Source: PNNG01 sp046291695 (GTDB lineage Bacteria; Bacteroidota; Bacteroidia; UBA7662). From it: DNA of 64,000 bases. The notes under the pieces were generated by a model. It ran no database searches. It had not been told where the DNA came from and was given only the letters and a program-made list of their open reading frames with translations. Of the stretch, positions 16,720-25,925 are shown in pieces; the first letter of the stretch is position 1, and every line of letters begins with the position of its first letter. The translations under genes were made by a program, and so were the position numbers. The DNA is taken from the NCBI GenBank assembly GCA_046291695.1, contig JBKBSO010000008.1, positions 93,266 to 157,265 on the forward strand. Reading direction: 5' to 3'.

Positions 16720-19700
16720 AGTGGTAATCTTTAGCTTTACGCTGTGCTTGGAGCGATTTTAAGCGTTTACGTCGTCCGGGAGCTGCAAAAATTACAAACA
16801 AGCCGGGTATAATCAACAAACCAAACAGGGTGCCTGTAAGCATGCCACCAGCAGCCGCTACCCCAATACTTTTGTTACCCATGGCACCTGCACCGCTGGC
16901 CAAAACCAACGGCATTAGTCCCGCAATAAACGCGAAAGAAGTCATCAAAATAGGTCGTAAACGCGCAACTGCACCTTCCATGGCAGCACGTAATTCACTC
17001 ACCCCCTCCTTTTGCCGTTGTAAAGCAAATTCAACCACCAAAATGGCATTTTTGCCCAAGAGTCCAATGAGCATCACCAGCGCCACTTGGGCGTAAATAT
17101 TGTTCTCGAGACCCATGACCCACAAAAAGAAGAACGATCCAAAATACCTGTAGGTAAGCTCAAAATCACCGGTAAAGGCAATAAAAAGCTTTCGTATTGG
17201 GCCGACAAAAGTAAATACACAAATACCAAGCAAAGGATAAAAATATAAATGGCTTCATTACCAGCCAAAACCTGTTCACGCGTCATGCCCGACCATTCGA
17301 AGTCGTAGCCGCGAGGCAATACTTCTTCAGCAGTTTTGGCAATAGCAGCAATGGCTTCGCCCGAACTGTAACCCGGTGCTGCGTCGCCGGTAAGCAATGC
17401 CGAATTGTACATGTTGTACCGTGTGAGCTGTTCGGGACCAAAAACGCGCTCAATGCTCATAAAGCTGGCATAGCTTACCATATCGCCCTTGTCGTTTTTG
17501 GTGTAGAGCTGCAAAATATCTTCAGGATTTTGTCGGTATTCGGGCATAGCCTGCACCATAACCTTGTACATCTGACCAAAACGGATAAAATTGGTGGCGT
17601 AAAAACTACCTATCAGTGTTTGCAGGTTACTCATGGCATTGTCGATACTCACTCCCTTGGCCGCTGCCATATCCTGGTTTATGTTCAACATATATTGCGG
17701 AAAACTGGGATCAAAATTGGTAAATGCCGCTCCAATAACCGGATCGGCATTCAAGGCATTGACCAATGCATCGGTAACTTCAGCCATCCTGGATAAGTTG
17801 GCTGTTCCGCTACGATCGAGTAAGCGAAATTCAAAGCCGGATGAATTACCAAAGCCGGGTACGGTTGGTGGAGGAAAATATTCAATGGAGGCGTCACGCA
17901 AATGGGCAGTCCCTTTTTTAAGTTTCTCAATAACGTCCGATACGCTTTCATCACGATCATCCCAGGCCTTCAGACCAATCATGCCCATACCATACGAAGC
18001 ACCGGCAGTTTCTGTAAGCAAACTATAACCCGCCAGGGTCGATACATTTTCAACGGCTGGCATGCTAGCAGCCACTCGCGTAATTTCGTCGAGCACCACT
18101 TCGGTTCGTTCCATGGTTGCTCCAGGAGGTGTGGTTACATTCACGTAAATCATGCCCTGGTCTTCGGTAGGTATAAAGCCACCGGGCAATACCATCGAAG
18201 TACCCCAGCTAAATAAGAAAAAAAGAGCCAAAATACCCGTGGTGAGTCCCATACGGGGTGCAATACGGGTCAAAATGCTTTTATAACCTAGTTCGAGCCG
18301 ATGGTAACGGTTGTTGAACTTGCCGAAGAAGCGTCCCAGCAAACTGTGAGGGTTTACATGCTCATGTTTCAATAAGATAGCACACAAAGCCGGGGTAAGG
18401 GTGAGGGCATTAATACCTGATATTACAATCGATATTGCCAGCGTAAGCGAAAACTGTCTATAGAACACACCCACAGGACCCGACAAAAAAGCCACGGGAA
18501 CGAATACAGCCGACATTACCAGGGTAATAGCAACAATAGCACCACTGATTTCTTTCATGGCGGCAATGGTTGCTTCAAAGGGCGGCATATGCTTTTGGTG
18601 AATTTTTACGTGCACTGCTTCCACTACCACAATGGCATTATCGACCACAATACCAATAGCCAGTACCAAGGCAAACAGGGTTAATAAGTTAATTGAAAAA
18701 CCCAGCATTTGCATAAAGGCCAGGGTTGAGATCAAAGCAACAGGAACGGCCAAGGCAGGTATCAAGGTCGAACGCCAATCTTGTAAAAAGATAAATACTA
18801 CCAAAAAAACCAACAAAAAGGCTTCAATTAAGGTTTTAAGAACTTCTTTGATGGAGGCGTCAAGAAAACGTGAAACGTCGTAAGCATAATTGTATTCCAT
18901 GCCCGGAGGGAATGAACCTTCTTTGAGCTCCTCCATGCGAATATTAATATTTTGAATCACCTCCCGTGCATTTGACCCCGGTCGCTGTTTCAACATGATT
19001 GAAGCCGAAGGTTTACCATCTGTTTTCGACGACATGCCATAACTCAAAGCACCAAATTCAACCTCAGCAATGTCTTTCAGACGCAACACCGAACCGTCTT
19101 CCTCGGCCTTGATCACGATGTTTTCGTACTGCTCTTCGGTAAAAAATTTACCGCCATAACGTAATACATACTGCAAATTAGGACTGCCTTTGCCGCTGCT
19201 TTCACCTATTTTTCCTGGCGCCGCTTCCAAATTTTGCGCGCGTAATACCTGAATTACTTCTTCGGTGCCTACACGGTAAGCCAACAGCTTTTCGGGTTTG
19301 AGCCAAACCCGCATGGCGTATTCCTTAGCACCCATAATTTCAGCAAAACCTACGCCTTCAATGCGTTTGAGTTCTTGCAACAGGTTAATATCGGCAAAGT
19401 TGAAGATGAATTCTTCGTCTGCTGCCGGATCGCTTGAGGTGAGGTTCAAATACAAGAGCATCGAATTCACCTCTTTTTCAACCGTTACACCTGCCTTAAT
19501 CACTTCTTCCGGAAGTTCATCTAAGATGGTTGTTACCCGGTTTTGCACATTTACTGATGCCAAATCAGGATCGGTACCCACTTCAAAAAATACCTGAATT
19601 AAGGTAATACCATTGTTGGTAGATACCGATTGCATAGCGGTCATACCAGGCACACCATTGATCGCCCTTTCAATAGGCGTTGATACCGCTTTGGCGCAAA

Positions 19701-19866
19701 CATCAGCGTTGGCACCGGTATAGCGCGCGGTTACCACAACCGATGGCGGCACAATGTCGGGGAACTGGGTGATGGGCAAGGAAGTAAATGCCAGCAAACC
19801 CAGTAAGGTGAGCAACAACGAAATGACCAGCGATAAAACCGGTCGGCGAATGAACATTTCTACCAT
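16712..19866 (-). pseudogene. RND multidrug efflux pump (AcrB/HAE1 family), frameshifted
   Basis: Two overlapping frames together encode one RND permease of about 1,051 residues: 19866-17074 (start through most of the second periplasmic loop) and the continuation to 16712. The first frame departs from family sequence after LSLPTGIL, where it reads DRSSFCGS. The other frame gives GSFFFLWVMGLENNIYAQ, the expected continuation. Restoring one G (TTGGATCG to TTGGGATCG on the minus strand, at 17139-17140) rejoins them exactly. The rest is normal, including GIVVDNAIVVVEAV (helix 4) and the VMLIGLLGKNAILVVEFA helix. It is either a true inactivating deletion or a base-calling error in a GGG run. Confidence 0.88.
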
Positions 19867-19878
19867 GGCCGCTTAGTT

Positions 19879-20994
19879 TTAAATGGATGTATCTATGGCC
19901 TCAATGCGCTCCACCCCGGCCACTTTCATGCCTTCACGAACCGACATAATGCCTTCGGCCACTATCCAGGTGCCTGCCTCAATACCTTGATTAACCACAT
20001 AAAAACCGCCTACCCTACTGATGGGCCTTACCGCTTGCAGCCGCAGCAACTGATTTCCGCCAATCACATATACATAGTATTTGTCTTGCAGTTCAAGCAC
20101 TGCTTTTTGGGGCACCAGAAATACGTCTTTCTGCTCCATCACCAGCAATATTTGTCCGGTTGAACGGTGCTTGAGCAATCCCTCAGGATTGGGAAAACGT
20201 GCACGCAGGGCCATGGCGCCGGTAACCGGGTCGAACTCGGTTTCAGCGGTCTCAATTTGTCCGTCATGGGCATAAGCCGACCCATCAGCCAACACCAAGC
20301 GTGCCTGGCGCGGAATAGCACTGCCTCCTGTAGCTAAAGCGGTGCGGTTCTTTAAATATTCCTTTTCAGAAATATTGAAATAAGCCAAAATACCGGTTGC
20401 ATCGGATAAGGTGGTGAGCAAATCCCCTTCAGCCACCCGTGCACCCATTTTTAAGGCAAACCGGTTGACTTTACCGATAAAAGGTGCTTTTACCGAGGTA
20501 TAACTGAGTTGCGCTTCAGCAGTTTTTAAATCTGCCATAGCATCTTCTAGCCTCGCTTTGGCAATTTGAACTTCGGCTTCAGCCAAATCGAGTTCGGTTG
20601 CCGCCACCACCTGATTATCAACCAGCGACCGAACACGCTGGCGTTCCAAACGGGCTTTTTTAAGTTCAGCTTCGGTTAATAAGACCGCAGCCTTGGCCGA
20701 AGCAACCACAGATTCTAACTCGGTAGAGGTCAATTTAAACATCACCTGACCGGATTTAACCAACTGACCTTCATCCACTAATATAGCTTCAAGCATACCG
20801 GCATGCCGGGCCCGCACTTCTACATAGCCTTGCGCTTGCAGCTCAGCCACATAGCGAATTTCAACGGTGGTGTCGCGAGGCTGCAATTCGAGGGCAACCA
20901 CCTCAAATGCCTCTGCATCGGCCTGCATATTTTTATTGCCGCAGGCTGACAATATCATCAGACCGCAAAAGGCCCATAATATGTTTTTGTACAT
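19879..20994 (-). CDS. RND efflux membrane-fusion (adaptor) lipoprotein
   Basis: A 371-residue periplasmic adaptor with lipobox LSAC (Cys18). It has a split biotinyl-lipoyl domain (VRARHAGMLEAILVDEGQLV and SVKAPFIGKVNRFALKMGAR), a helical hairpin (about 95-160, AAVLLTEAELKKARLERQRV) and a C-terminal beta-barrel/membrane-proximal domain ending IVAEGIMSVREGMKVAGVE. It links the inner-membrane pump to the outer-membrane channel. The spacing to the pump gene is 12 bp, in the standard order adaptor-pump-channel. Confidence 0.93.
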   Translation of the reverse strand: MYKNILWAFCGLMILSACGNKNMQADAEAFEVVALELQPRDTTVEIRYVAELQAQGYVEVRARHAGMLEAILVDEGQLVKSGQVMFKLTSTELESVVASAKAAVLLTEAELKKARLERQRVRSLVDNQVVAATELDLAEAEVQIAKARLEDAMADLKTAEAQLSYTSVKAPFIGKVNRFALKMGARVAEGDLLTTLSDATGILAYFNISEKEYLKNRTALATGGSAIPRQARLVLADGSAYAHDGQIETAETEFDPVTGAMALRARFPNPEGLLKHRSTGQILLVMEQKDVFLVPQKAVLELQDKYYVYVIGGNQLLRLQAVRPISRVGGFYVVNQGIEAGTWIVAEGIMSVREGMKVAGVERIEAIDTSI

Positions 20995-21041
20995 TGAATT
21001 TGAACTTTACTAAAACCTAAAACCAAAAGGAATAGCGTCGT

Positions 21042-21404
21042 TCAAAAGGGGGTATAATGAAATAGGAAGCCGTAACAGGGCTGTAAATTAGCATTACGTA
21101 TTGGACTGCTGGTCCCTGCTAATCGGATAATAAAATTGCTAAGAATGGGGCGAAAGACACCAATAGCCGCTTGTACAACAATTTGATTGCTTGATAAACG
21201 ACGAGGAACCGTACATTCAAGATCGGCATATTCCCGAAAATCTTCCCAAATTTCGAATGATATAGCCGAATCCGATACTTCAAGGGATACCGAATTCTTG
21301 ATGACAGAATCTGATAAATTGAAATAGGCGTGACTATGGCCACTTGGCAACAAAAGCGCCAAGCAACAAACAACCAAAGCATTATTCAGGAAACTCCTCG
21401 CCAT
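21042..21404 (-). CDS. Small secreted protein of unknown function at the head of the efflux operon
   Basis: From ATG 21404 the product is 120 residues with a plausible signal peptide (MARSFLNNALVVCCLALLLPSGHSHA). I recognise no family. The mature part has two cysteines (DLECTVP, LQPCYGFLF). The start at 21404 was preferred over 21437 because the -7 promoter box at 21412-21419 lies just upstream and would otherwise be inside the gene. It sits 47 bp upstream of the efflux adaptor gene and is probably co-transcribed. That it is a real gene rests on the signal peptide and promoter only. Confidence 0.5.
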   Translation of the reverse strand: MARSFLNNALVVCCLALLLPSGHSHAYFNLSDSVIKNSVSLEVSDSAISFEIWEDFREYADLECTVPRRLSSNQIVVQAAIGVFRPILSNFIIRLAGTSSPIRNANLQPCYGFLFHYTPF

Positions 21405-21411
21405 TTGGGCG

Positions 21412-21419
21412 CAAAAGTA
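21412..21419 (-). promoter_or_regulatory. -7 box upstream of the small secreted protein and efflux operon
   Basis: TACTTTTG on the minus strand, 7 bases before the ATG at 21404. The expected transcription start is only a few bases from the ATG, so the mRNA would be almost leaderless. No -33 TTTG is seen at the right distance. Confidence 0.5.
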
Positions 21420-21458
21420 CACAACAATGCGCATCACTTGCTTGGAATAAAAAAAAAA

Positions 21459-21485
21459 AGCAGGTCGAAACCTGCTCTTTTTTTT
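21459..21485. terminator. Bidirectional Rho-independent terminator, mainly for gdhA
   Basis: A seven-bp stem AGCAGGT / ACCTGCT (21459-21465 with 21470-21476) is flanked by an A run before it and a T run after it, so it can act on both strands. It lies just past the glutamate dehydrogenase stop at 21501 and shields the efflux operon promoter from read-through. Confidence 0.85.
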
Positions 21486-21500
21486 ACGTGATCATGCACA

Positions 21501-22925
21501 CTATGGAAATACGCCTAATGACTCATAAGAACGTGCAATTTTCCGAATAGCAACCACAAATGCCGCAGTTCGATAATCAGGAATAGATGGTATTTCCTTC
21601 TTTACTTCCCTGATTTGACTGTAAGCCTCAATCATGGTTTCTTCAAGACCTGAATACACAAAATCAATCTCATCAGCCCCTCTCCCTATTAGCGTACGGT
21701 GCTTATCACTCAATGATCTTCCGGTCATTTCTTCTACAGCATCAATGATTTGTTTGTTCAAGTTCTCGTCGAAACGTTTACCCAAACGACCGAAACGTAC
21801 ATGCGATAGGTTTTTAAGCCATTCAAAATAAGAAACTGTAACCCCTCCGGCATTCAAGTAAATATCAGGAATAACCATGATGCCTTTCGCATTTAAAACT
21901 TCCTCTGCTTCAGAGGTCACCGGTCCATTCGCTGCTTCTCCGATGATTTTGGCTTTAATCTTATGGGCATTGCCTTCATGTATTTGATTTTCGAGCGCTG
22001 CCGGAATCAAAATATCGCAGTCAAGCTCCAAAGCGTCACCGCTTGACGCTAGGTTGGTTGCACCCGGGAAGTTCAGAATACTGCCGGTTTTTTTACGATG
22101 TTGAAAAACTTCCTCGTAATTCAATCCATCAGCCTTATAAATTGCACCTTCGAACTCAGCAAGTGCAATAATTTTCGCACCACCTTCATAAAAGAATTTT
22201 GCAGCATGATAACCTACATTACCCAAGCCCTGTATCACTACAGATTTACCTTCAAGCCCTACGGATAATCCTAGGCGACCCATATCGTCGGCATAACTAC
22301 ATGCCTGACGAATACCATAATAAACACCAAGACCCGTAGCTTCCCTTCTGCCTACTATCCCCCCTTGTGTAATGGGCTTACCCGTTACACAACCAATTCC
22401 ATCAATTTGACCCGGAAAAAAAGTGGTGTAGGTATCCATGATCCAACTCATCTCACGTTCACCCGTACCGTAATCAGGCGCGGGCACATCTAAACCAGGA
22501 CCAATAAAGTTCTTCTTAATTAACTCCGTGGTATAACGACGTGTAATTCGTTCGAGCTGATCAACCGTGTATTTTTTCGGATCGATTCGCACTCCACCTT
22601 TAGCTCCACCAAAGGGCACATCTACAATAGCACATTTGTAAGTCATCAGTGCAGCAAGAGCCATCACCTCATCTTGGTTAACGGCCATGGCATAGCGAAT
22701 TCCACCCTTAGTAGGCATACGATGGTGTGAGTGTTCAACCCGGTAAGCTTCAATTACTTCCAAATCTTCGCCAACCCTTACCGGAAAACGCATGCGGTAA
22801 ACACTATTGCAATACTTAATTTGATCAAGCATACCGACTGGATAGTCGAGATGCTTAGCAGCCTTTTCGAAGTACTTGAGTACATCGCCAAAAAAGCTGT
22901 GCTCTTCATGTTCTAATTGAGACAT
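21501..22925 (-). CDS. gdhA: Glutamate dehydrogenase (Glu/Leu/Phe/Val dehydrogenase family)
   Basis: From ATG 22925 the product is 474 residues. It shows the substrate-binding segment MPTKGGIRYAM, the catalytic lysine region CAIVDVPFGGAKGGVRIDP, and a C-terminal NAD(P) domain with SVVIQGLGNVGYHAAKFF. It interconverts glutamate and 2-oxoglutarate/ammonia. The longer in-frame start at 22967 overlaps the ccmD-like gene and adds a non-conserved stretch. Whether NAD or NADP is used cannot be decided here. It is 22 bp downstream of ccmD and may be transcribed with the ccm genes; a bidirectional terminator follows. Confidence 0.94.
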   Translation of the reverse strand: MSQLEHEEHSFFGDVLKYFEKAAKHLDYPVGMLDQIKYCNSVYRMRFPVRVGEDLEVIEAYRVEHSHHRMPTKGGIRYAMAVNQDEVMALAALMTYKCAIVDVPFGGAKGGVRIDPKKYTVDQLERITRRYTTELIKKNFIGPGLDVPAPDYGTGEREMSWIMDTYTTFFPGQIDGIGCVTGKPITQGGIVGRREATGLGVYYGIRQACSYADDMGRLGLSVGLEGKSVVIQGLGNVGYHAAKFFYEGGAKIIALAEFEGAIYKADGLNYEEVFQHRKKTGSILNFPGATNLASSGDALELDCDILIPAALENQIHEGNAHKIKAKIIGEAANGPVTSEAEEVLNAKGIMVIPDIYLNAGGVTVSYFEWLKNLSHVRFGRLGKRFDENLNKQIIDAVEEMTGRSLSDKHRTLIGRGADEIDFVYSGLEETMIEAYSQIREVKKEIPSIPDYRTAAFVVAIRKIARSYESLGVFP

Positions 22926-22947
22926 ATCTGTATGATTTAAGGTGAAA

Positions 22948-23166
22948 TTACTTTGAATTACGCTCAATTCGGCTCAACTTCCGATCGAGACGAATAAGAT
23001 AGGCAATCAGCCCGAAAAGAATAAGCAAAAGCACCGCAACTACTACATAAATCTTTCCTTCTGCCCTCATCTGATCTGCCATGGGCACTTCTGCTATGGC
23101 CAAATTTATCTGCCCAACAAGCTGTAGTAACAGAAATAACAGGCTGTATATTAATTTATTGCTCAT
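22948..23166 (-). CDS. ccmD: CcmD-like small membrane protein
   Basis: A 72-residue protein with one signal-like N-terminal helix and one transmembrane helix (IYVVVAVLLLILFGLIAYLI) followed by the basic tail RLDRKLSRIERNSK. This is the CcmD layout of a single helix then a charged cytoplasmic end. CcmD helps release holo-CcmE from the CcmABC complex. It overlaps the ccmC stop by 11 bp and precedes gdhA. The assignment depends largely on context, since sequence conservation of CcmD is low. Confidence 0.75.
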   Translation of the reverse strand: MSNKLIYSLLFLLLQLVGQINLAIAEVPMADQMRAEGKIYVVVAVLLLILFGLIAYLIRLDRKLSRIERNSK

Positions 23167-23818
23167 ATTCGGTAGAGATTTTATGTATCCTATTCCTCAA
23201 ATTTACCATCCAAAAACCTAACAGCGTCCAACCCAACACCGCCGGATAAAAAACCAATCGCATACCCCCATCCAAATCATAGGCACCGAAACCGGGATTT
23301 CCCCCATTTCCAGGATGCAGCGAATCTGTAAGTCGAGGTAAAATGAATAATAACGGAATGAGCGATGCAAAGGCAAAAATATTGTAAACTGCACCAATAC
23401 GTGCACGCTGTTGCTCTTCGTTAAAAGAACCGCGCAAGACTACATAAGCCAGATAAATTAAAAGGGCTATTGCACTGGTATTTTGCTTGGGATCCCCACT
23501 CCACCAAGCACCCCAAGTATATTGGGCCCAAACCATTCCGGTTACCATGCCCAAAACACCAAAAAGCAAACCCACCCTGGCAGTGCTGTCTGCAGCAATA
23601 TCATGCCGCATTTCAGGCTTTTGCAAATACCGAATACTGTGGTAGGCCGAAGCCGCCAAAATGATAACCATGCCAAACCACATGGGCACATGGAAATATA
23701 AATTACGTATCGATTCATTGAGCACCACTTTGCGCGGAACCTCACCAAGCAAACCGAACCAAACCGTATACACCAAAAGGGCAGCAGCAAGTATCTTATA
23801 CCAGTTTTTGTTCATCAT
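23156..23818 (-). CDS. ccmC: Cytochrome c maturation protein CcmC (heme transporter)
   Basis: A 220-residue, six-helix protein of the heme-handling family with the tryptophan-rich motif WGAWWSGDPKQNTSA and flanking histidines (LYFHVPMWF; the SLHPG region) that would coordinate heme. CcmC presents heme to CcmE outside the inner membrane. It starts 1 bp after ccmB and overlaps ccmD. No ccmA, ccmE or ccmF is present in the window. Confidence 0.92.
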   Translation of the reverse strand: MMNKNWYKILAAALLVYTVWFGLLGEVPRKVVLNESIRNLYFHVPMWFGMVIILAASAYHSIRYLQKPEMRHDIAADSTARVGLLFGVLGMVTGMVWAQYTWGAWWSGDPKQNTSAIALLIYLAYVVLRGSFNEEQQRARIGAVYNIFAFASLIPLLFILPRLTDSLHPGNGGNPGFGAYDLDGGMRLVFYPAVLGWTLLGFWMVNLRNRIHKISTEYEQ

Positions 23819-23819
23819 A

Positions 23820-24470
23820 TTAGTCTTTCCAAAGATAAGGAAATAAAAGAAGGGCTACGGCCAATACCAATAGATCTATGGCCACTAAATTGCCCAAAAT
23901 CCCGTAACCAACCGATCGGTCTAAACCATCAAGAGCCTGCTTGCTTAACCTGATTATTAAAACCAGCACCGGAACGATAACCGGAAAACTTAAGATGGCC
24001 ATAAGTGTACTTTGGTTATTGGCTTTTTGCGCTATCGCCGATACCAGGCTGAGAATAACAGAAAAACCAACAATGCCAACCGCACCTGTGACCAAAAACC
24101 AAAACATATCTTGAACCGGATTACCGACCAAAATGCTCATGCTGAGGCTGGTAAGCAAATGAATCAGCCACAACAGCATAGTGTTATACACCAATTTTGC
24201 ACCTAACAAATGAAGTGGATGCACCTGACTATAGTAGTACAGCATGCGTCCCCGAGAAAGTTGCATAAAACTCTTTGCCACTGCATTCGTAGCAGCAAAC
24301 AGCATGATAATCCAATAAAGCGCTATCCATGCCAGCGCCGGAACTACCCGAAAACTGAGATAAGCAACAAAAACAGTCGATAATACATACAGCAATATAC
24401 CGCCAAGCGCATTACGCTGACGCCACTCAAGCAACACTTCGTGTTTAAGCAAAATAATGAATTGCGACAT
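23820..24470 (-). CDS. ccmB: Cytochrome c maturation protein CcmB (ABC permease subunit)
   Basis: A 216-residue inner-membrane protein with about six helices and the CcmB opening FIILLKHEVLLEWRQRNALG. It also has the AFAATNAVAKSF-like segment (LFAATNAVAKSFMQLSRGR) and a GFSVILSLVSAIAQKANNQS loop. It is the membrane subunit of the CcmAB transporter. First gene of a ccmB-ccmC-ccmD operon; the ATPase gene ccmA is not adjacent, so it must be encoded elsewhere. Confidence 0.9.
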   Translation of the reverse strand: MSQFIILLKHEVLLEWRQRNALGGILLYVLSTVFVAYLSFRVVPALAWIALYWIIMLFAATNAVAKSFMQLSRGRMLYYYSQVHPLHLLGAKLVYNTMLLWLIHLLTSLSMSILVGNPVQDMFWFLVTGAVGIVGFSVILSLVSAIAQKANNQSTLMAILSFPVIVPVLVLIIRLSKQALDGLDRSVGYGILGNLVAIDLLVLAVALLLFPYLWKD

Positions 24471-24533
24471 GATTTCAGGGGCGAAAATACGGATATAACA
24501 AGCGATTGTAGCCCTTAGTCAATAGATTATTCA

Positions 24534-25433
24534 CTAATGCCTGGGATGAAACTGCCGGACCACATCCCGCAAGTAATCCCGACTGAGATGTGTGTAAATT
24601 TCGGTAGTCGTTATACTTTCGTGTCCGAGCATTTCCTGCACAGCCCGCAAATCAGCCCCCGCCTCCACCATGTGCGTGGCAAAAGCATGTCGAAACGAGT
24701 GCGGGCTAATCACCTTGGTCAAACCAATCACTGCAGCTTGCTGTTTCACAAGCAAAAAAACAAGCATGCGCGTTAACCGGCGTCCATTGCGACTTAAAAA
24801 CAAGAAATCTTCATCACCTTTGGCGATTTTCAAATGTCGCCGATATCCGTCAACATATAACTGAATCGAGTTCTGAGCGGCCTTACCTATGGGCACAAGC
24901 CTTTCTTTATCGCCCTTACCCTTTACCCTAATGAAGCCTATTTCAAAGTACAAACCACTCAATCGAAGCTCAACCAACTCACTCACCCTTAACCCACAAC
25001 TGTATAGACATTCTAGAATGGCTTTATTTCGATGGCCTTCGGGTTTACTTAAATCCAAGGCTTCAATCATTTGATTTATTTCCTCGATATGCAATACTTC
25101 TGGCATCTTTCGATGGGTCCGTGGCATTTCAAGCAATTCGGCTGGACTTTCAGAAAGCAGTCCTTCCAGCAATAGATAACGGTAAAAGGCCTTAATGCCT
25201 GAGATAATTCGCGATTGACTTGAAGCTTGCAAGCCCAATTCATTTAAAAATACAAGGAAGTTGCGAAGGTCATCCAGCGTAAGTTGGGTAGGTGATTTTG
25301 GTAGTAAGTTACTGCTGAAAAACGAAGCCAATTTACCAATATCTTCCAAATACGCCGCCACGGTATTGGCCGACATCGAACGCTCCAATTGCAAATAAGC
25401 CTTAAAACCTCTGATATCCGACTGCCAATTCAA
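24534..25433 (-). CDS. xerD: Tyrosine recombinase XerD
   Basis: A 299-residue site-specific recombinase that resolves chromosome dimers at dif. It has an N-terminal SAM-like domain (IRGFKAYLQLERSMSANTVA) and a catalytic domain with the pentad Arg (CGLRVSELVELR), Lys (VKGKGDKERLVP), HxxR (ISPHSFRHAFATH), His (LGHESITTTEIY) and Tyr (TEIYTHLS). The TTG at 25433 was chosen because it gives MNWQSDIRGF, the common XerD beginning and normal length. ATG starts further upstream collide with the divergent aroQ start. Confidence 0.9.
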   Translation of the reverse strand: MNWQSDIRGFKAYLQLERSMSANTVAAYLEDIGKLASFFSSNLLPKSPTQLTLDDLRNFLVFLNELGLQASSQSRIISGIKAFYRYLLLEGLLSESPAELLEMPRTHRKMPEVLHIEEINQMIEALDLSKPEGHRNKAILECLYSCGLRVSELVELRLSGLYFEIGFIRVKGKGDKERLVPIGKAAQNSIQLYVDGYRRHLKIAKGDEDFLFLSRNGRRLTRMLVFLLVKQQAAVIGLTKVISPHSFRHAFATHMVEAGADLRAVQEMLGHESITTTEIYTHLSRDYLRDVVRQFHPRH

Positions 25434-25484
25434 AACAAATAATTTGTTGCAAGATTGCTTAATTTTACGCGCAATCGCAAATAC

Positions 25485-25925
25485 ATGCATATTTACATCA
25501 TCAACGGCCCGAATCTTAACCTCTTGGGTATACGCGAGCCACACATTTACGGGAATCAGGACTTTGATAGTTTTTTGAAAGCCCTACGTTCAGCTTGGCC
25601 CGGGCTGGAATTGTCGTATTTCCAAAGTAATGACGAAGGTGCCCTGGTTACGAAAATCCAGGAAGCCGGCTTTGCAACAGATGGCATTTTACTAAATGCT
25701 GCAGCCTATACCCATACTTCTATTGCCATTGCTGATGCCATTGCTGCCATTCCTGCTCCCGTTATTGAAGTACATCTGAGCAATCCGCACAGCCGCGAAG
25801 ACTTCCGACGAACATCCTATCTTTCACCATATTGCAAAGGAGTCATTAGTGGTTTCGGACTAAATTCCTACCGACTTGCACTGGAAGGCTTAATAAAATT
25901 AATTATAAACGACGGGCAGCAATAA
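25485..25925 (+). CDS. aroQ: 3-Dehydroquinate dehydratase, type II
   Basis: A 146-residue enzyme of the shikimate pathway. The opening MHIYIINGPNLNLLGIREP, the catalytic tyrosine in HIYG, the loop EGALVTKIQEA, the acidic AYTHTSIAIADAI and the histidine motif VIEVHLSNPHSREDFR are all present. Type II enzymes are dodecamers acting by trans elimination. The ATG at 25485 is chosen over the upstream start at 25455. Its 3' end overlaps the convergent glycosyltransferase gene by 23 bp. Confidence 0.96.
   Translation: MHIYIINGPNLNLLGIREPHIYGNQDFDSFLKALRSAWPGLELSYFQSNDEGALVTKIQEAGFATDGILLNAAAYTHTSIAIADAIAAIPAPVIEVHLSNPHSREDFRRTSYLSPYCKGVISGFGLNSYRLALEGLIKLIINDGQQ

Noticed and set aside
25434..25544. 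Longer xerD start at ATG 25490 or 25544
   Set aside because: These collide with the divergent aroQ start and add 19 to 37 residues not seen in XerD proteins.
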